Part shown: in pieces, positions 11,742 through 22,900 of the stretch
How the letters are laid out: each line of letters begins with the position of its first letter
How positions within the stretch are numbered: position 1 is the first letter of the stretch
Source: Helochares maculicollis
Lineage: Eukaryota; Arthropoda; Insecta; Coleoptera; Hydrophilidae
Length of the DNA stretch: 43,700 nucleotides
Assembly (NCBI GenBank): GCA_033557835.1
Contig: JAWQRO010000303.1
Span: forward strand, 1 to 43,700
Direction: 5' to 3'
The notes under the pieces: model-generated
The model's database searches: none
The model's input: only the letters and a program-made list of their open reading frames with translations
What the model was told of the DNA's origin: nothing
Translations under genes and position numbers: made by a program

Positions 11742-11876
11742 TTCACCCTAAATTGCAAAAAAGTCTAATACTTAATTATTCAGAAGCAAATATAATACAA
11801 TAACCTCAAAATCTCTTTGACACGCCTTTCAAGTACGTAATAAGCTACTAAATGACAATCAACTATCGACATGCGC

Positions 11877-11906
11877 CGAAACGACATTACTTTCCGGTCC
11901 TCCTAC
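11877..11906 (-). repeat. Mariner terminal inverted repeat, 5' end of element
   Basis: The reverse complement begins GTAGGAGGACCGG and pairs with the opposite terminus, with a few differences in the outer bases. It borders a TA duplication and lies next to the transposase N-terminus. Confidence 0.85.
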
Positions 11907-11908
11907 TA

Positions 11909-14143
11909 ATCTTAAATCATCGTTCAAACTGAACAAGATTTTTTAAGAAATTTTGTAGATTGTTTGGTTCACAATTTATCTATTGTAAAATAAACGAAGG
12001 TTAGAATCACTTTGTTGTCTGATTTGAATTTATGCAATGCGTCCTCTTTTTAAAACTAAAATTGTATGGTTTTTGCTGCGTAAGAAAAATTGTTTATTAC
12101 TAGTAAAATTTAGATATCCTCAATTATTTTCACAACCTTTTATGCTTTCTAATAATTACATATGCTCGTAAAAGTCCTCTTGGCTTATTTATTTTTGCAT
12201 ATAACACAAGTTGTCAAACTTATTATTTCAGCTTAAAATGTTGTATGTGAATATTATACTTTTTTACTAAAATTTTGTTCACATATTTAATGAAAAGTAT
12301 TAATAGAAGGTATTAAAAGAATTAGAAAAAGATTTGTATAGAACTTGTGTCTATAATTTCTTGGCAAACGCAATTACATACGTACATGCATACTCTGAGG
12401 AAGATTCAGCGCCTTATTAATACGTCTCAATAAGTAAGCGAAAATTTAGAGTGAGGCCGTTCAAAATGATATTTATTTTACATGTGAGTAGTGTATTAAT
12501 GTAGTAATTAATGTTTGTTTAATGCTTAGTGCGACCTTACCTTATACATAATTGCAAACATGTGCTTATTATATAATATTATTATATGAGAACGCAGGCG
12601 TAAATAATCGCCCTACAGGATTATTTTCCAAAAGACTGAGTCGAAGTTAATTCAGAGTCTCTTTCATTGTTGATATAAGCAATGAAAATATTTTGTATCT
12701 TTCTTTGACTAGAATCGACAGTACTGAAAATCTGGACATCATTACCGGTTAAACTGATTATTTTAATTGAAAACCACACTGCGTCTTAACATACTGTTAT
12801 GATACGTTTATTATGATACGAACCTGAAATACTATGTAAAGCCATACATTAAAATGTAAGAAGATCCGTCATTTTATGCAAATTACTAAATAAAGTCTGT
12901 TAATGGATATTGGATTTTTTGGAATGGAAAAGACAATTAAAGTATATCATTATCTCCACTTTAAACATGTATAAATCTTTAAAGAGGTAATAAAAGCTTT
13001 AGGATTTTCCTTGAATTTACTTAAAGAATTCAGTAGATAGATTGGAAATGTTAAGCAAACAGTGCAGTGCAGCGGAAATTTTATTTAAATTAGGAAAACC
13101 CTATTATTTTAACCCTAGACGCGCAATTTACATCCATGGTCTTTAATTTGTATTCGCTTGGGAAAAATTCTGGATATCGGTAGAGTTTGTAAGAATACTA
13201 TTGTGTTTTCTGCTTAAACATTGAATTTCGCTATTAATAAAACGAATCACGCTTAAAGTATACCGAGTCAAAGTAAATTAACAGCCTTGTTTTTAGTTAT
13301 CCCAAGAAATCTTCGCCCTGTCAAGTTTAGTGCCCATAAAGTCAGTAACGACCACAAAATTAGGGAAATCATAATAAAAACAAGCTCGACAAAATATTTA
13401 TCCAAGGAAGGAGCCTGAAGTAAAAACAGAAACTGCAGGGGTTAAAGCGGAGAACACTCTGCTAAAAGGGAAAAGGAGGTGAGTTAAGCGATGGGTACTT
13501 CATAAATTGCACCGGGCTGTACTGGTGGAGACTTTAGCGTGTTCCCAATGAGTTATTTAAAATATAAGAGAGTAAGGTGTCTTTCCGCTTCGTAAAAAGT
13601 GTTGCCAGCCTCTCCTTCTGACAGCCCTTAGCAAGTCTGTTACAAATCTAGAGGGTGCCCGCGGCGATTATTCTTCGGGGACTTTATTATCATAACCAGA
13701 CCTTGCGTTTGTCGCTCAGGTTAACCTTAGAGTATATTTTTCCACTGTCAGCAAAAAATTATGCGTACATTTTATTTTTTAGGGGGTAAACGCTGCCATC
13801 TAATGCATTATCTCTGGCAGTAGAGAAGCATTTCACAAATTTTCAGATGCTTTAAGCTTATTTTGGTTTTATTATTTCCACTTATGTTTTTTCAGTTTTT
13901 TTGTTTTCTTGGTTTTTAATTTTACATTTCGATCAGCAACTGGATGCAGCCAAAAAGCATTCACACCAACAACCAGACCACCAAAACCATACTCAAAATC
14001 AAATAAATCTCAATAGAAATTTGATTCATGTAGTTTTTAAAAGAAATACACAACACCTCAAAACAATTAATGATTGTAACAAACCAAAATCAATAAAACC
14101 GAGCATGTTTCCGGTTGCTGGTCTTTGTCGATCAACATTTCAG
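11909..14143 (+). other. Receptor intron, part upstream of alternative exon A
   Basis: AT-rich intron. The patch at about 13440-13730 is visibly less AT-rich (for example GAGGGTGCCCGCGGCG near 13650-13665) and lies 400-700 bases before the exon; it could be an intronic regulatory element, but no named motif is recognised. The acceptor at 14142-14143 (CATTTCAG) has only a modest pyrimidine tract. Confidence 0.5.
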
Positions 14144-14324
14144 CGCGGACGGCAACTTTGAAGTGACTCTGGCTACGAAAGCGACAATCTACCATCAAGG
14201 ATTAGTCGAGTGGAAGCCACCTGCTATTTACAAATCTTCTTGTGAGATCGATGTTGAGTATTTTCCTTTCGATGAACAGACCTGCGTGCTCAAATTTGGT
14301 AGTTGGACGTACGATGGTTTCAAA
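14144..14324 (+). CDS. nAChR alpha subunit, alternative Cys-loop exon A
   Basis: This 181-base exon supplies one base finishing a split codon (AA|C, Asn, expected from the family) plus 60 codons, from ADGNFEVTL to GSWTYDGFK. It encodes extracellular ligand-binding strands: the loop-E region (TKATIYHQGLVEWKPP), the 15-residue Cys-loop from C33 to C47 of the exon with its FPFD turn, and loop B (GSWTYDGF) with the aromatic Trp that contacts acetylcholine. The acceptor is AG at 14142-14143; the donor AAA|GTAAGT is near-perfect. The peptide is 47/60 identical to the exon at 22661, so these are duplicated, interchangeable exons. It fits the alpha3/alpha4-like group; the duplication favours nAChR alpha4. 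I cannot tell which of exon 4 and 4' it is. Confidence 0.93.
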
Positions 14325-14334
14325 GTAAGTACTG

Positions 14335-14446
14335 TAGGTTTAGGTTGCACCATACTGGTTGAACTCTTCAAGTACCATGCCGTTACTGCTTTAGTATCTA
14401 GCTTTTTTGTCACAATTGCCACTGCAACAAATCGTCGCTAAACCTA
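14335..14446 (+). other. Inverted repeat (RNA hairpin candidate) just past exon A donor
   Basis: TAGGTTTAGGTTGCA (14335-14349) can pair with TGCAAC (14423-14428) and CTAAACCTA (14438-14446). That gives 15 base pairs with one 9-base bulge and a loop of about 73 bases. The arm starts only 10 bases after the 5' splice site, so a folded transcript would hold the donor beside a helix. Confidence 0.6.
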
Positions 14447-14740
14447 AACGAAAATGCACATTTCACGTTTAATAATAAATTATTAAATAGGAATGTGGTT
14501 CGAACGCCCTATTTTTTTTTCGAACTGTTTATTTGAGAATAAAATTCATATCCAGGGACGACAGCACCCAACAATATATGCATATTCATCCTGCGCTACA
14601 TGAAAATTAAATTCCGCTTTTCATTTTATTTATCGCCGCATCGATTTTAACTTACAAAGTGAAATAATCCGTGAGATATTGTGTAAAGCTGGGTACAAAA
14701 AATCTAGAAAAAATGTTTGCAAGAAGCCAGGCCGCCTAAA

Positions 14741-14801
14741 AGGGCGAATTTAAGATCGATTTGGCCCCTTTTTACGTAAGGTGTTACTTTTTATTCGCCC
14801 T
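14741..14801 (+). other. GC-rich hairpin
   Basis: AGGGCGAAT (14741-14749) and ATTCGCCCT (14793-14801) form a perfect 9-base-pair stem in an otherwise AT-rich intron, about 420 bases after exon A. Confidence 0.5.
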
Positions 14802-15020
14802 ATAAAATGCAAAGTGTCGCCGTGAAATAAAAAGCTGTTCGATACCAGGCTAAAATATGTTCGTTCTTTTTATGCATGCAGTGAATTGTAAATTTTTGCA
14901 ACCGGATGTTGAGCGAACCGAAATTGATGATTTGATACGGGTAAAAAAAGGCTAAGTACTGAGGCAGTAACATCTTTGTAAATTAGCTTAAGTCCTACTT
15001 ACAGAATGTACCGACCTACC

Positions 15021-15049
15021 GGGCGCGTAAAAGAGGTTTTACTACGCCC
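15021..15049 (+). other. Tight GC-rich hairpin
   Basis: GGGCG-GTAAAA (15021-15032) pairs with TTTTAC-CGCCC (15037-15049) around a 4-base GAGG loop, with small internal bulges. It shares the GGGCG/CGCCC words with the hairpin 220 bases upstream, so the two could exchange partners. Confidence 0.5.
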
Positions 15050-15837
15050 TTCATTGAGATGTTTCCGTGGGAGGTTTCGGCGTTTTTATATTTATTTTCA
15101 GAGGGCAGTGAAATAAACAATAATCCTTCGTTAATGCTTCTTGTATTGCTTCCACTTCATAGAACAAATAGCAAATACGGGAGTAAAGTGTGACATAAAC
15201 GATAAAGGTTGATGTACATAAATAGATGATTTTCTTTCGTGTAGATAATTTATAGTATGCTTAAAACTAGGTGCGAAGAAACATTAGTTACAGTCCATTA
15301 CACCAGTTTTTTTAAGTTACAGAAAATAAATATTTTTCAGTTTAGTAACATATTTTTTACAAATTAAATTACTTTTATTAACTATACTTTTATAATATCT
15401 GCTATAACTAGATTACACTATGCGATAATTTTACCATGTATGATTATATCCTGCAACTAAGGAGAGGTCTCTACTCAATATGCCTAGAAAAAATATTTAC
15501 TTAAACTATTGACGAAGTTCTACTGAACTTACATATTTTATATTTCTCTATGTTTAGTAAAATTTAACTTAAAAATGATACAATACACTAAAAAAGAAAT
15601 AGGCAATGTCAATTTGCCTTGTGGGTATTAATAGTAACATTAGTTATTTTATTCCTGTCGAGTCATGCTAAAAAAGATTATTCCTTTCAATATTTATTAT
15701 AATGAAACATGTTTGAGACATTATTACGCTTATTGAATTGTAATGAGGTTTTTTTTAAGTAAAACCATTTCACCAAATAACTCAGGCTCGCCCTATATTA
15801 TTATAACACAAATGTTAATGAACCAAATCATTTTAGT

Positions 15838-15841
<4 letters not shown>

Positions 15842-15897
<56 letters not shown>
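15842..15897. repeat. (AT)n microsatellite
   Basis: About 28 AT dinucleotide units followed by a short (TG)n run. Confidence 0.95.
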
Positions 15898-15899
<2 letters not shown>

Positions 15900-17603
15900 G
15901 TGTGTGTATCTTACTGTAAATGAAATAATATGAATAGTATAAAACTATAATTTAATGAAACAGTATATTAAAGAAATTTATTAACAATTTCATACAAATA
16001 GTATTTGATAAGAATTCAGCTCTTCTGGTCATGCTCTCTAACGGTCCTGTCCACCAAAACTATTAATCGAAGCAGAGTAAAGTAGCTATCGTTAAACACC
16101 TTGCTAAATGGCAGTATACATACCCTATAGTAATACAGTACTTCCTTAAATTTGACAGTTAACATTTTAATAATGGTAGTACTTGCTTTTGATTATATTG
16201 TTTGTTATAAGATTATCTAGTTTTTGAAAAAATATTACCAGAAGTATTAAAAATTGCGGGCATTTTACAGTACCCTCAACAATTGCAAAATTTTAAAAAG
16301 TTATGTCAAGAGACGTGATGCGGTGATTGCAGAAAATAAGTTACAAAAATCTAAATATTGATAACTCTAAACACTATTGCACAAACTGTAGCTCTACAGA
16401 ATAAGCTTTCAAGGAAAAAATAATTACAAATTAAATGCTTAACTTGAGGGAAAGTAAACATAGTTACATAAAGTTGGCTGCAAGTATCAACAGATACTTA
16501 TTAATCAAACAACAGTTAAGCGACTCTTAAACTGTTTAATATTTAGAAGCGTTCTTTCTGTGGAAAAAAATATAGAAAAACTGCTAGATTGATAAAATGC
16601 CACAAATGTGTTAAGCTTGTTAAAAGAGTCAAACCTTGTTGGGAAATATATATCAATAAGAAAGCACTGGAAAATTATATAAAATAACTGTTTAATAACA
16701 AACAGTGATGTTATCATTAGTACCTAGTATTATAATGGATTACATGACCTCTTTCAGAGCTGTGAAATGTGTTCAACCGATGCATTCAAACAGTTTGTTT
16801 GTTTATGCTACAGAAATTATATCAAAGATCACTTTGTATCCCAAAAAAAGAAACTCGACGAGTTGTATAAACTAACTTGCAATAAGTCTTAATATTTTTG
16901 CTCAAATCCACAGATTTTTTTTTGCAATAGAAAAATAAACACTATTGGCACAATGAAATTTTCAAATAGACTGGGATGCTAGAGAAACGCTGTTTATCAC
17001 TGAATATCTAATAGTAAGACATATAAATGTCAATTATAATATAATAATAATTGAATTTATATTTCGAATTATTAAACGAGGTTCCAGCTCGTTGAATAAT
17101 TTACGAAATGCAGACAACACCATCATGCTTCTAAAGTATATTAATCATTATTTTTGTTTCATACAATCAGTATGAGTTAAACATCTGCAAGACAAAGTAG
17201 TATCAAAAAACCAATAACATAGGACCTCAGCTTTAATTAAGCTGTGTATCTAATAAATGCAACTAGAAACTAAAAATGTAGAAATCCAAGCATCCCAAGA
17301 AATACTGCAAAGCGTACAAATTGAATAAAAAATTAACAATGTTCCAAATTACCCATAATGGCGACATTTGAGAAATTGAAAAGAGAAGTATTCAAATGAA
17401 ACCAAAGAAACATCGTCATGCAGAATTTTCGAAAGCTGCTGCATAAAGCAAATAAAGCTCTTACATAAAGGCCAGCTAAAAGTCCGTTAATTTGATGTAA
17501 GACCAGATTGAGGTTTTAAACTGTTATATTATTCGAATCATAATGTGCAATAAAAATATGAATTTGAATAAAACTACAAATTAATTTACTTAATTTTTTG
17601 CCC

Positions 17604-17692
17604 GGTATGTCGAAATTTTATGGCGAAGTGTTTTGAAAAGCAATTGGGAGCGCTCGACAGAAATTCTTGCTTTATGACATACTCGACATACC
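17604..17692. repeat. Short inverted-repeat element
   Basis: GGTATGTCGA (17604-17613) is repeated as its exact complement TCGACATACC (17683-17692), bounding 89 bases. It could be a small foldback or MITE remnant. No target duplication is clear. Confidence 0.4.
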
Positions 17693-19437
17693 TAAATTTA
17701 CAATTTTAAGCTTTGTTTTAGTGCACTAAAAAATATTTATAGCTTGTAGCTGTTTCCAATGGAAATATAAGAATGCTTTCTTGACTGTAAGTTTATTTAA
17801 AACTGACGCTACAATTAGTTACATTTATATCTAAAATTTCAAGAAGTCTAGATAAGATACTGTCCAAATTATTGATTCAAGGCTCCCTTCAATAGAAGTA
17901 ACGATATAAATATAAAGATAAAATATTTATCTATTATTTTAGTAGTTAGTGCCTATTCTTAGAAAGGGTGGTGCACCACTTCTGTGCAGACATTAATTAG
18001 TTAAAACGTAGATTTACCTGATATCTGAAATCCAATGCCTTATTTATTCAAATATTCGCGATAATACTAAAACAATTTTAATTTTTTAGGACTAGATTTA
18101 CGAAGTATTTTTATTTTTCACTATTTTGGTACATTAGCATCCCATTTAATTTGAAAAATCAATATTTATAAAACCTCTTATGAGAGTTAGCACTTAAAAT
18201 ATGCCAGTAATGCTAATAATCTAACTCATGTCACACTTTGGTCACGTATATCAAATAAAGAGTAATCAAAGTGTCATTCATAGAGCCAAAAGGATTTTAT
18301 ATAAGCTTAAAATGTAGTCTGTTAATGCTTCAATCGCGACCGGTTAAGATTCCCTACAGGAAACGAAAATAAAAATTGACACAATTGAATAGAGCAGCGG
18401 CAAAATCGTTTTCGGTAATAAACGTATCGACAGAAGCGCTCCGTTTGATTGGTTAAAGCGATTCTAGTGAATCTCGATCTCTCCGAAAGAGACTTCTTCC
18501 ATCAAAACACACAACTTTCGCTCAAAAGATATATGCTGGGCGTTTCGGGTGAAAGGGGTGAGGTTATATTGGCACCAGACTATTGTCAGAAAGAGACGCG
18601 TTGCTCCCGCTTCCAGGCTTTCAGTGTGTTGAGATGGGAAGGGACAAATGCTTTGAATATAGATAAGACAATTTTCCCAGATAGGTTGTCGTTTCCTCTA
18701 AAAGTAAAATACAAATTAATTAAACCTCTTTATAGCCTCTGGCGGTGCCGTGGTGCATATGTAAAATAACAATTTTCCAAATGGGTCTTTTGTTTCTTTT
18801 ATAGTTCCAGGGTCGAGTGGAAGTCGATATTTTGAACTGTTAGTGCCCAGAACAGTATCCTTAATTTATTGATTTGCTTAATTTACATTTATTGTTTTTT
18901 CATTGTTTACATTTTTATAAACCTATTTTTGATATTAATAGTGTCTATTTGTTCTGCTTAAAGCTGCGCATTAAAAGTTTTTTTGCGTTACGGATCTGGG
19001 GTATTGATGGTTCGACTCGATATATCTAGTAGCCTAAGGGAAAGAATTTTCAATAAGATCCCACGGGACACATGCTGTGGTATGAGTACATTCTGTAAGT
19101 GGGACTAGGGCCGGATCTTCCAGATCGCGGCTGCCTTTACTTCAACCTTGTATCTAAGTTCCATGTATCTAATATGTACCTACTTCCACACACATAGGAT
19201 AGGGTAGCAAATGGAGGAGGTGACTTCTATACATATTTCACCCCCTCCCCCATATATTGCATAAAGGCAAGGTGGTAAGAATAAGAAAGCGTTCGGTTCC
19301 ATATTGAACACAGGAAGCGAACCAAATATCAAAAAGTGTCCCATTTTTCACATAACTCTGCATATACTATATGCATATGGGAATATCGGAGTACGTCTTT
19401 ATACAATATGTGTTTATTGACGCTATTCAAGGGATGT

Positions 19438-19522
19438 TGACGCGACGCGACATGAGGCGAAGCGGCGAAAGGCAAAACGACGTTAAGCGAGGCGACTTGA
19501 GGCAACGCAACTTGAGGCGACA
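19438..19522. repeat. GC-rich imperfect minisatellite
   Basis: Imperfect tandem units of the type GCGACTTGAGGC / GCAACTTGAGGC / GCGACATGAGGC. Both strands stay open here and give repetitive Arg-rich (plus) or Val-Ala-Ser-rich (minus) peptides. That is a by-product of the repeat and not evidence of a gene. Confidence 0.75.
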
Positions 19523-22500
19523 ATCCACAATAGTGACGTCTTTCATAATATTTTATCGTGACAATACGACTGCTGCGAAATGTTTCTGCTGTGTTTATAT
19601 TTTGTTTGATATTTGAAATGAAATTGAATGAAAAATGTATATAAATATGAATATTTCTTCGATTGAAATGGACAGAAACTGTGTAGGGAGCATTTCCCTT
19701 AGTATAAAATTAAATTGCAGGTCATTACTTTCCTCGATTTGTATTACAGCTACATTTACGAACAGAACATTACTGAGCGGTAGCTTTTGAAAAAAAGTGC
19801 CAAATCGAAAACTTAACTTACATATTCCTGTAAATTTATTAAAGATTGTAAACTAACAGTTTAAATTTCATTCTACATATCTTCAATTTTTCTTAGATGT
19901 TAGAAATAATTCAAATGGGTATACAGGTCAGCCAGAAAATAATGAGATACTTTTTTGTATTAAGTCAAAGAAAACAATAATGGTTTCAGAGCGAACATGA
20001 GAAATTCCCCCTAAGTCTATTACTTTTGGTCCCAATGCATATTTTAAATTGTGGACATTGAATCGCCAAGCTACATACATACTATTAGTAGTTGAACATT
20101 TTTAAAAATAGAATATCTCTATCTCTCTTGAAAGAAAATATATAAATATAAAAGTGGAGAATATTCTGCTATATTGGATGGAAGAAGTCTAGTTGGTCTC
20201 TTACATAGAACACTTTTTCATATATACAGGTGTATCATAAGTAGTTTCCAAAACTTTCAGTGATGGTAGGCACATTTTGTAAGCTTTTAGCGTTACAAAA
20301 TTTGTTTGCTATTTTTACGGCACATACAAATAACTGCCAGGCTTCATAAAATATATCAATTATTTTATGAGCAAATTCAATATCTCATAAACTTGCATGA
20401 ACCGCAATTAATTATTGCGCAGTGTGTTTTATAAGTGTGAGGAAGATCGCGAAAAGTGGTATTTGTAACTGTAGCTCATAAGTCACTAATTGCAAAGTCA
20501 TCATTTAAACTAGTTTTAGGCCCAAAAATACTGTAAATGGAAAAAATGTTTGGACAGTTGTTTGCTTTCAAATTAGAAAGATTTAGCATTGTCGCGACAG
20601 TAGACACTTTTAACAGAAAGACTTTATAAAACCTTCTCAGAGACTTGGCTTAGCAAACAAAAAAAAGGTTCTAATGACTTAATCTATTCAAAATGAGGTA
20701 AAAATTAAAAGACAGATGTATTTTGCACATTACTTGCGCTGCTTTATAACAGCAAAAGAACAGCCCGGAAGGATTTTGAACATAAGATGATTTCCATGCT
20801 TATCGAACTTTGCTTTATAGAGTATTGAATAACTATCTACTAATGAATATCAAATAATTAAGCAAATAAGAAATACTGCTTTGCGGTGATTACATCGATG
20901 CCGATTTTGAATAGGCAATGGTCCCATACAGGTGATTGCAGGGATAATAAAACTATCAATAAAAGGGAAAGTTGACAGATATAACTAGATAACTATAACA
21001 AATAACAATTTACGAAACCTTCAAACAGAAACTTCGTCAGAGCAAATATTATGAAATCTCACAATTTTATTACCATGAGATACTTCTAATTGGCAAGATG
21101 ATTGTTATTTAATTTTATTGCAAACTAAAGCGAAACAATTGGAAAACTTTCCCAAATTCTAAACAAACTAAGCTGGTAGTTTCTATTACATCAATGCATA
21201 ACAATACACTTTTTGATGACTCTTCATAGTATGATTACGTATCTAGCATATAACTCATTTGTAGCACCTTCTAATTTAGCTTGTTCTGAACTCTGTAGAA
21301 GAACATTAATGGAATTAATCTGGTCCCACAAAGAGATTATGGAAATTAATTAAAATAAGTTTTCAACAAACGAGCTCATAAATTCTTTACCAACGAAACA
21401 GCAATTCTACTCACAAATGGCACTGTCAACACTAATGAAATGTATTTATCTTAGCAAAAAATTCCCAAAGTATTCTTTAACTATTTTATGCAATCACATA
21501 TCTGTAAAATTCTATGGCAAATTATCATAAATGTATGTCACTAACCTTAAAATGTATGTGTTTAATATTTTATTTTATTAGTAGAGAGGCTCTAGGGCTA
21601 TTTCAAAAATATTTCAAAAGCCAGTACTGTATCTATCCTGTAGCAGTATTCAAGAAGCCAAGTTATCAATTCTTTAATTTAGGTAAGAAAAAATATTCAA
21701 AAATCATTTTTATAAGTAGGAGCTTACTTGTTTGTATAAACAAAATTGATATGAGATTTATTAAACTGGAACCTGCAGCTGCCAAAATATTTAACATATT
21801 TGATACAAATTCGATAATATCTATGAAATTCTGATCTAAAATTATGAATACAAAACAAAAAATCTGTAGGAAAATAATATTTTTGGAAACGCATGTTGGA
21901 TATTTAGCAGTGAGAAATATACTAAAACACCGAGATTTGATGAACCAAAACACATGCGCCCCCATTTCGGCAAAAATCCGAAAACAAAGTTGAAATCGGC
22001 AACAATGCTGAAAAAAGCAGTGGTATTTTTCATTTTAAATGAAAATTTAATAATGTAAAAGCACCTAAGCGCTGCACTCCAGCCTGTTTGGTGTTTGTTT
22101 TGGTTAATGTTAAATGAACAATAAAAACACGAATGCAGAAACATTAATGCTATATATGTTTTAATATTTCCAGTAATTAAATTTTTAATGCGGTAAGTGG
22201 GGAAGCGAGTTTAATTCATTCTTTGTTGTTGCTTTCAAGCGAACGTTTACAAATTAAAAGCATTTTCAACTCGAGTTATAAATGAATAAAACGACAGAAT
22301 CGGAAAATATTTTGGTTTTTACACCTACAATCATTTCGTGCAGTCATTTTTAAAGCCTACAACTATTTTTAACGTCCGTTAACATTAACATACACTGATT
22401 CTGAATGTTTACCATAATTCTTACCGCCTTGCCTGGTTTTGTAAATTTCGGCTTTTTCGAGCTTGTACTATCTGCACACTCTTGGAACGTAGATACAAAG

Positions 22501-22660
22501 TAGGCAGTTTCTTCCCTATTTTCTTTTCATAAAGGTTTACAAGCAGAGAGAGAGACAGAAAAATATCGGATTGTGTAAAAATGTCCTCGAGGACGGTGTC
22601 AGGCGGGATAGGGTACTAACTGCTTCTATTGCCGGCACTGTCAGTTGTCTTTTCTTACAG

Positions 22661-22841
22661 CGCAGATGGGAATTATGAAGTCACTTTGATGACTAAAGCC
22701 ACAGTCTACTACAACGGTTTGGTCGTTTGGCAGCCTCCTGCCGTATATAAGTCATCATGTGCTATAGATGTTGAATTTTTCCCCTACGATGTTCAAACTT
22801 GCGTTTTGAAACTTGGATCTTGGACTTACGACGGGTTCAAG
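22661..22841 (+). CDS. nAChR alpha subunit, alternative Cys-loop exon B
   Basis: The second version of the Cys-loop exon, also exactly 181 bases in the same phase: one base completing a split codon, then 60 codons from ADGNYEVTL to GSWTYDGFK. The Cys-loop (C33 and C47) with an FPYD turn and loop B (GSWTYDG) are intact. It differs from exon A at 13 positions, including loss of three acidic residues (E22V, E34A, E44V) and one Lys (K24Q), plus H17Y and Q18N in the loop-E region. The acceptor is strong (TTTTCTTACAG). The donor inferred by homology, AAG|GTTCGC, is poor at +3, +4 and +6. The frame is fully intact, so it is probably used. Because 181 is not a multiple of three, joining A to B or skipping both breaks the frame. 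Confidence 0.93.
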
Positions 22842-22847
22842 GTTCGC
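22842..22847 (+). other. Weak 5' splice site of exon B
   Basis: GTTCGC replaces the usual GTRAGT. Only GT and the +5 G match consensus, although the exonic AAG is good. Homology with exon A and the phase of the exon at 35741 place the junction here. Confidence 0.75.
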
Positions 22848-22900
22848 GGTTGGTGACATAATTCTTTTGTCTGATGATTTTTGTTGACTGCACACTGGTT

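Larger units (their letters stand above)
10803..11906 (-). mobile_element. Decayed mariner-type (Tc1/mariner) DNA transposon
   Basis: A 1104-base element flanked by TA at 10801-10802 and 11907-11908, the target duplication typical of this superfamily. The ends are inverted repeats sharing ACCGGAAA(A/G)TAATGTCGTTT. The interior reads as mariner transposase on the minus strand. Intact mariners are close to 1.3 kb, so this copy has lost roughly 170-200 bases. It is nonautonomous and lies in the receptor intron. The subfamily (irritans- or mellifera-like) is not resolved by eye. Confidence 0.9.
14325..22660 (+). other. Intron between the two alternative exons
   Basis: 8.3 kb of AT-rich intron. 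It contains short GC-rich hairpins (14741-14801 and 15021-15049), an (AT)n tract (15842-15897), a short palindromic element (17604-17692), a minisatellite (19438-19522), and two ATACAGG repeat-like termini near 19923 and 20226. A 106-codon plus-strand frame (18449-18769) and overlapping frames at 21514-22144 have no recognisable domains. No third copy of the Cys-loop exon was seen. Confidence 0.6.

Noticed and set aside
14485..14520. GGTTCGAAC followed by a T run, like a tRNA T-arm and Pol III terminator
   Set aside because: No acceptor stem, D-arm or A-box-like sequence precedes it.
18449..18769. 106-codon plus-strand frame
   Set aside because: No recognised domain, no supporting start or poly(A) context, and a length within chance expectation for this amount of DNA.
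18990..19020. GGTTCGACTC resembling a tRNA B box
   Set aside because: No cloverleaf can be formed with the upstream sequence.
19329..19616. Opposed frames with repetitive Arg-rich and VAS-rich peptides
   Set aside because: They are produced by the tandem repeat at 19438-19522 and have no other gene features.
21514..22144. Overlapping frames of 99-106 codons on both strands
   Set aside because: They overlap antisense, are rich in Phe/Ile/Lys as expected from AT-rich DNA, and show no motif.
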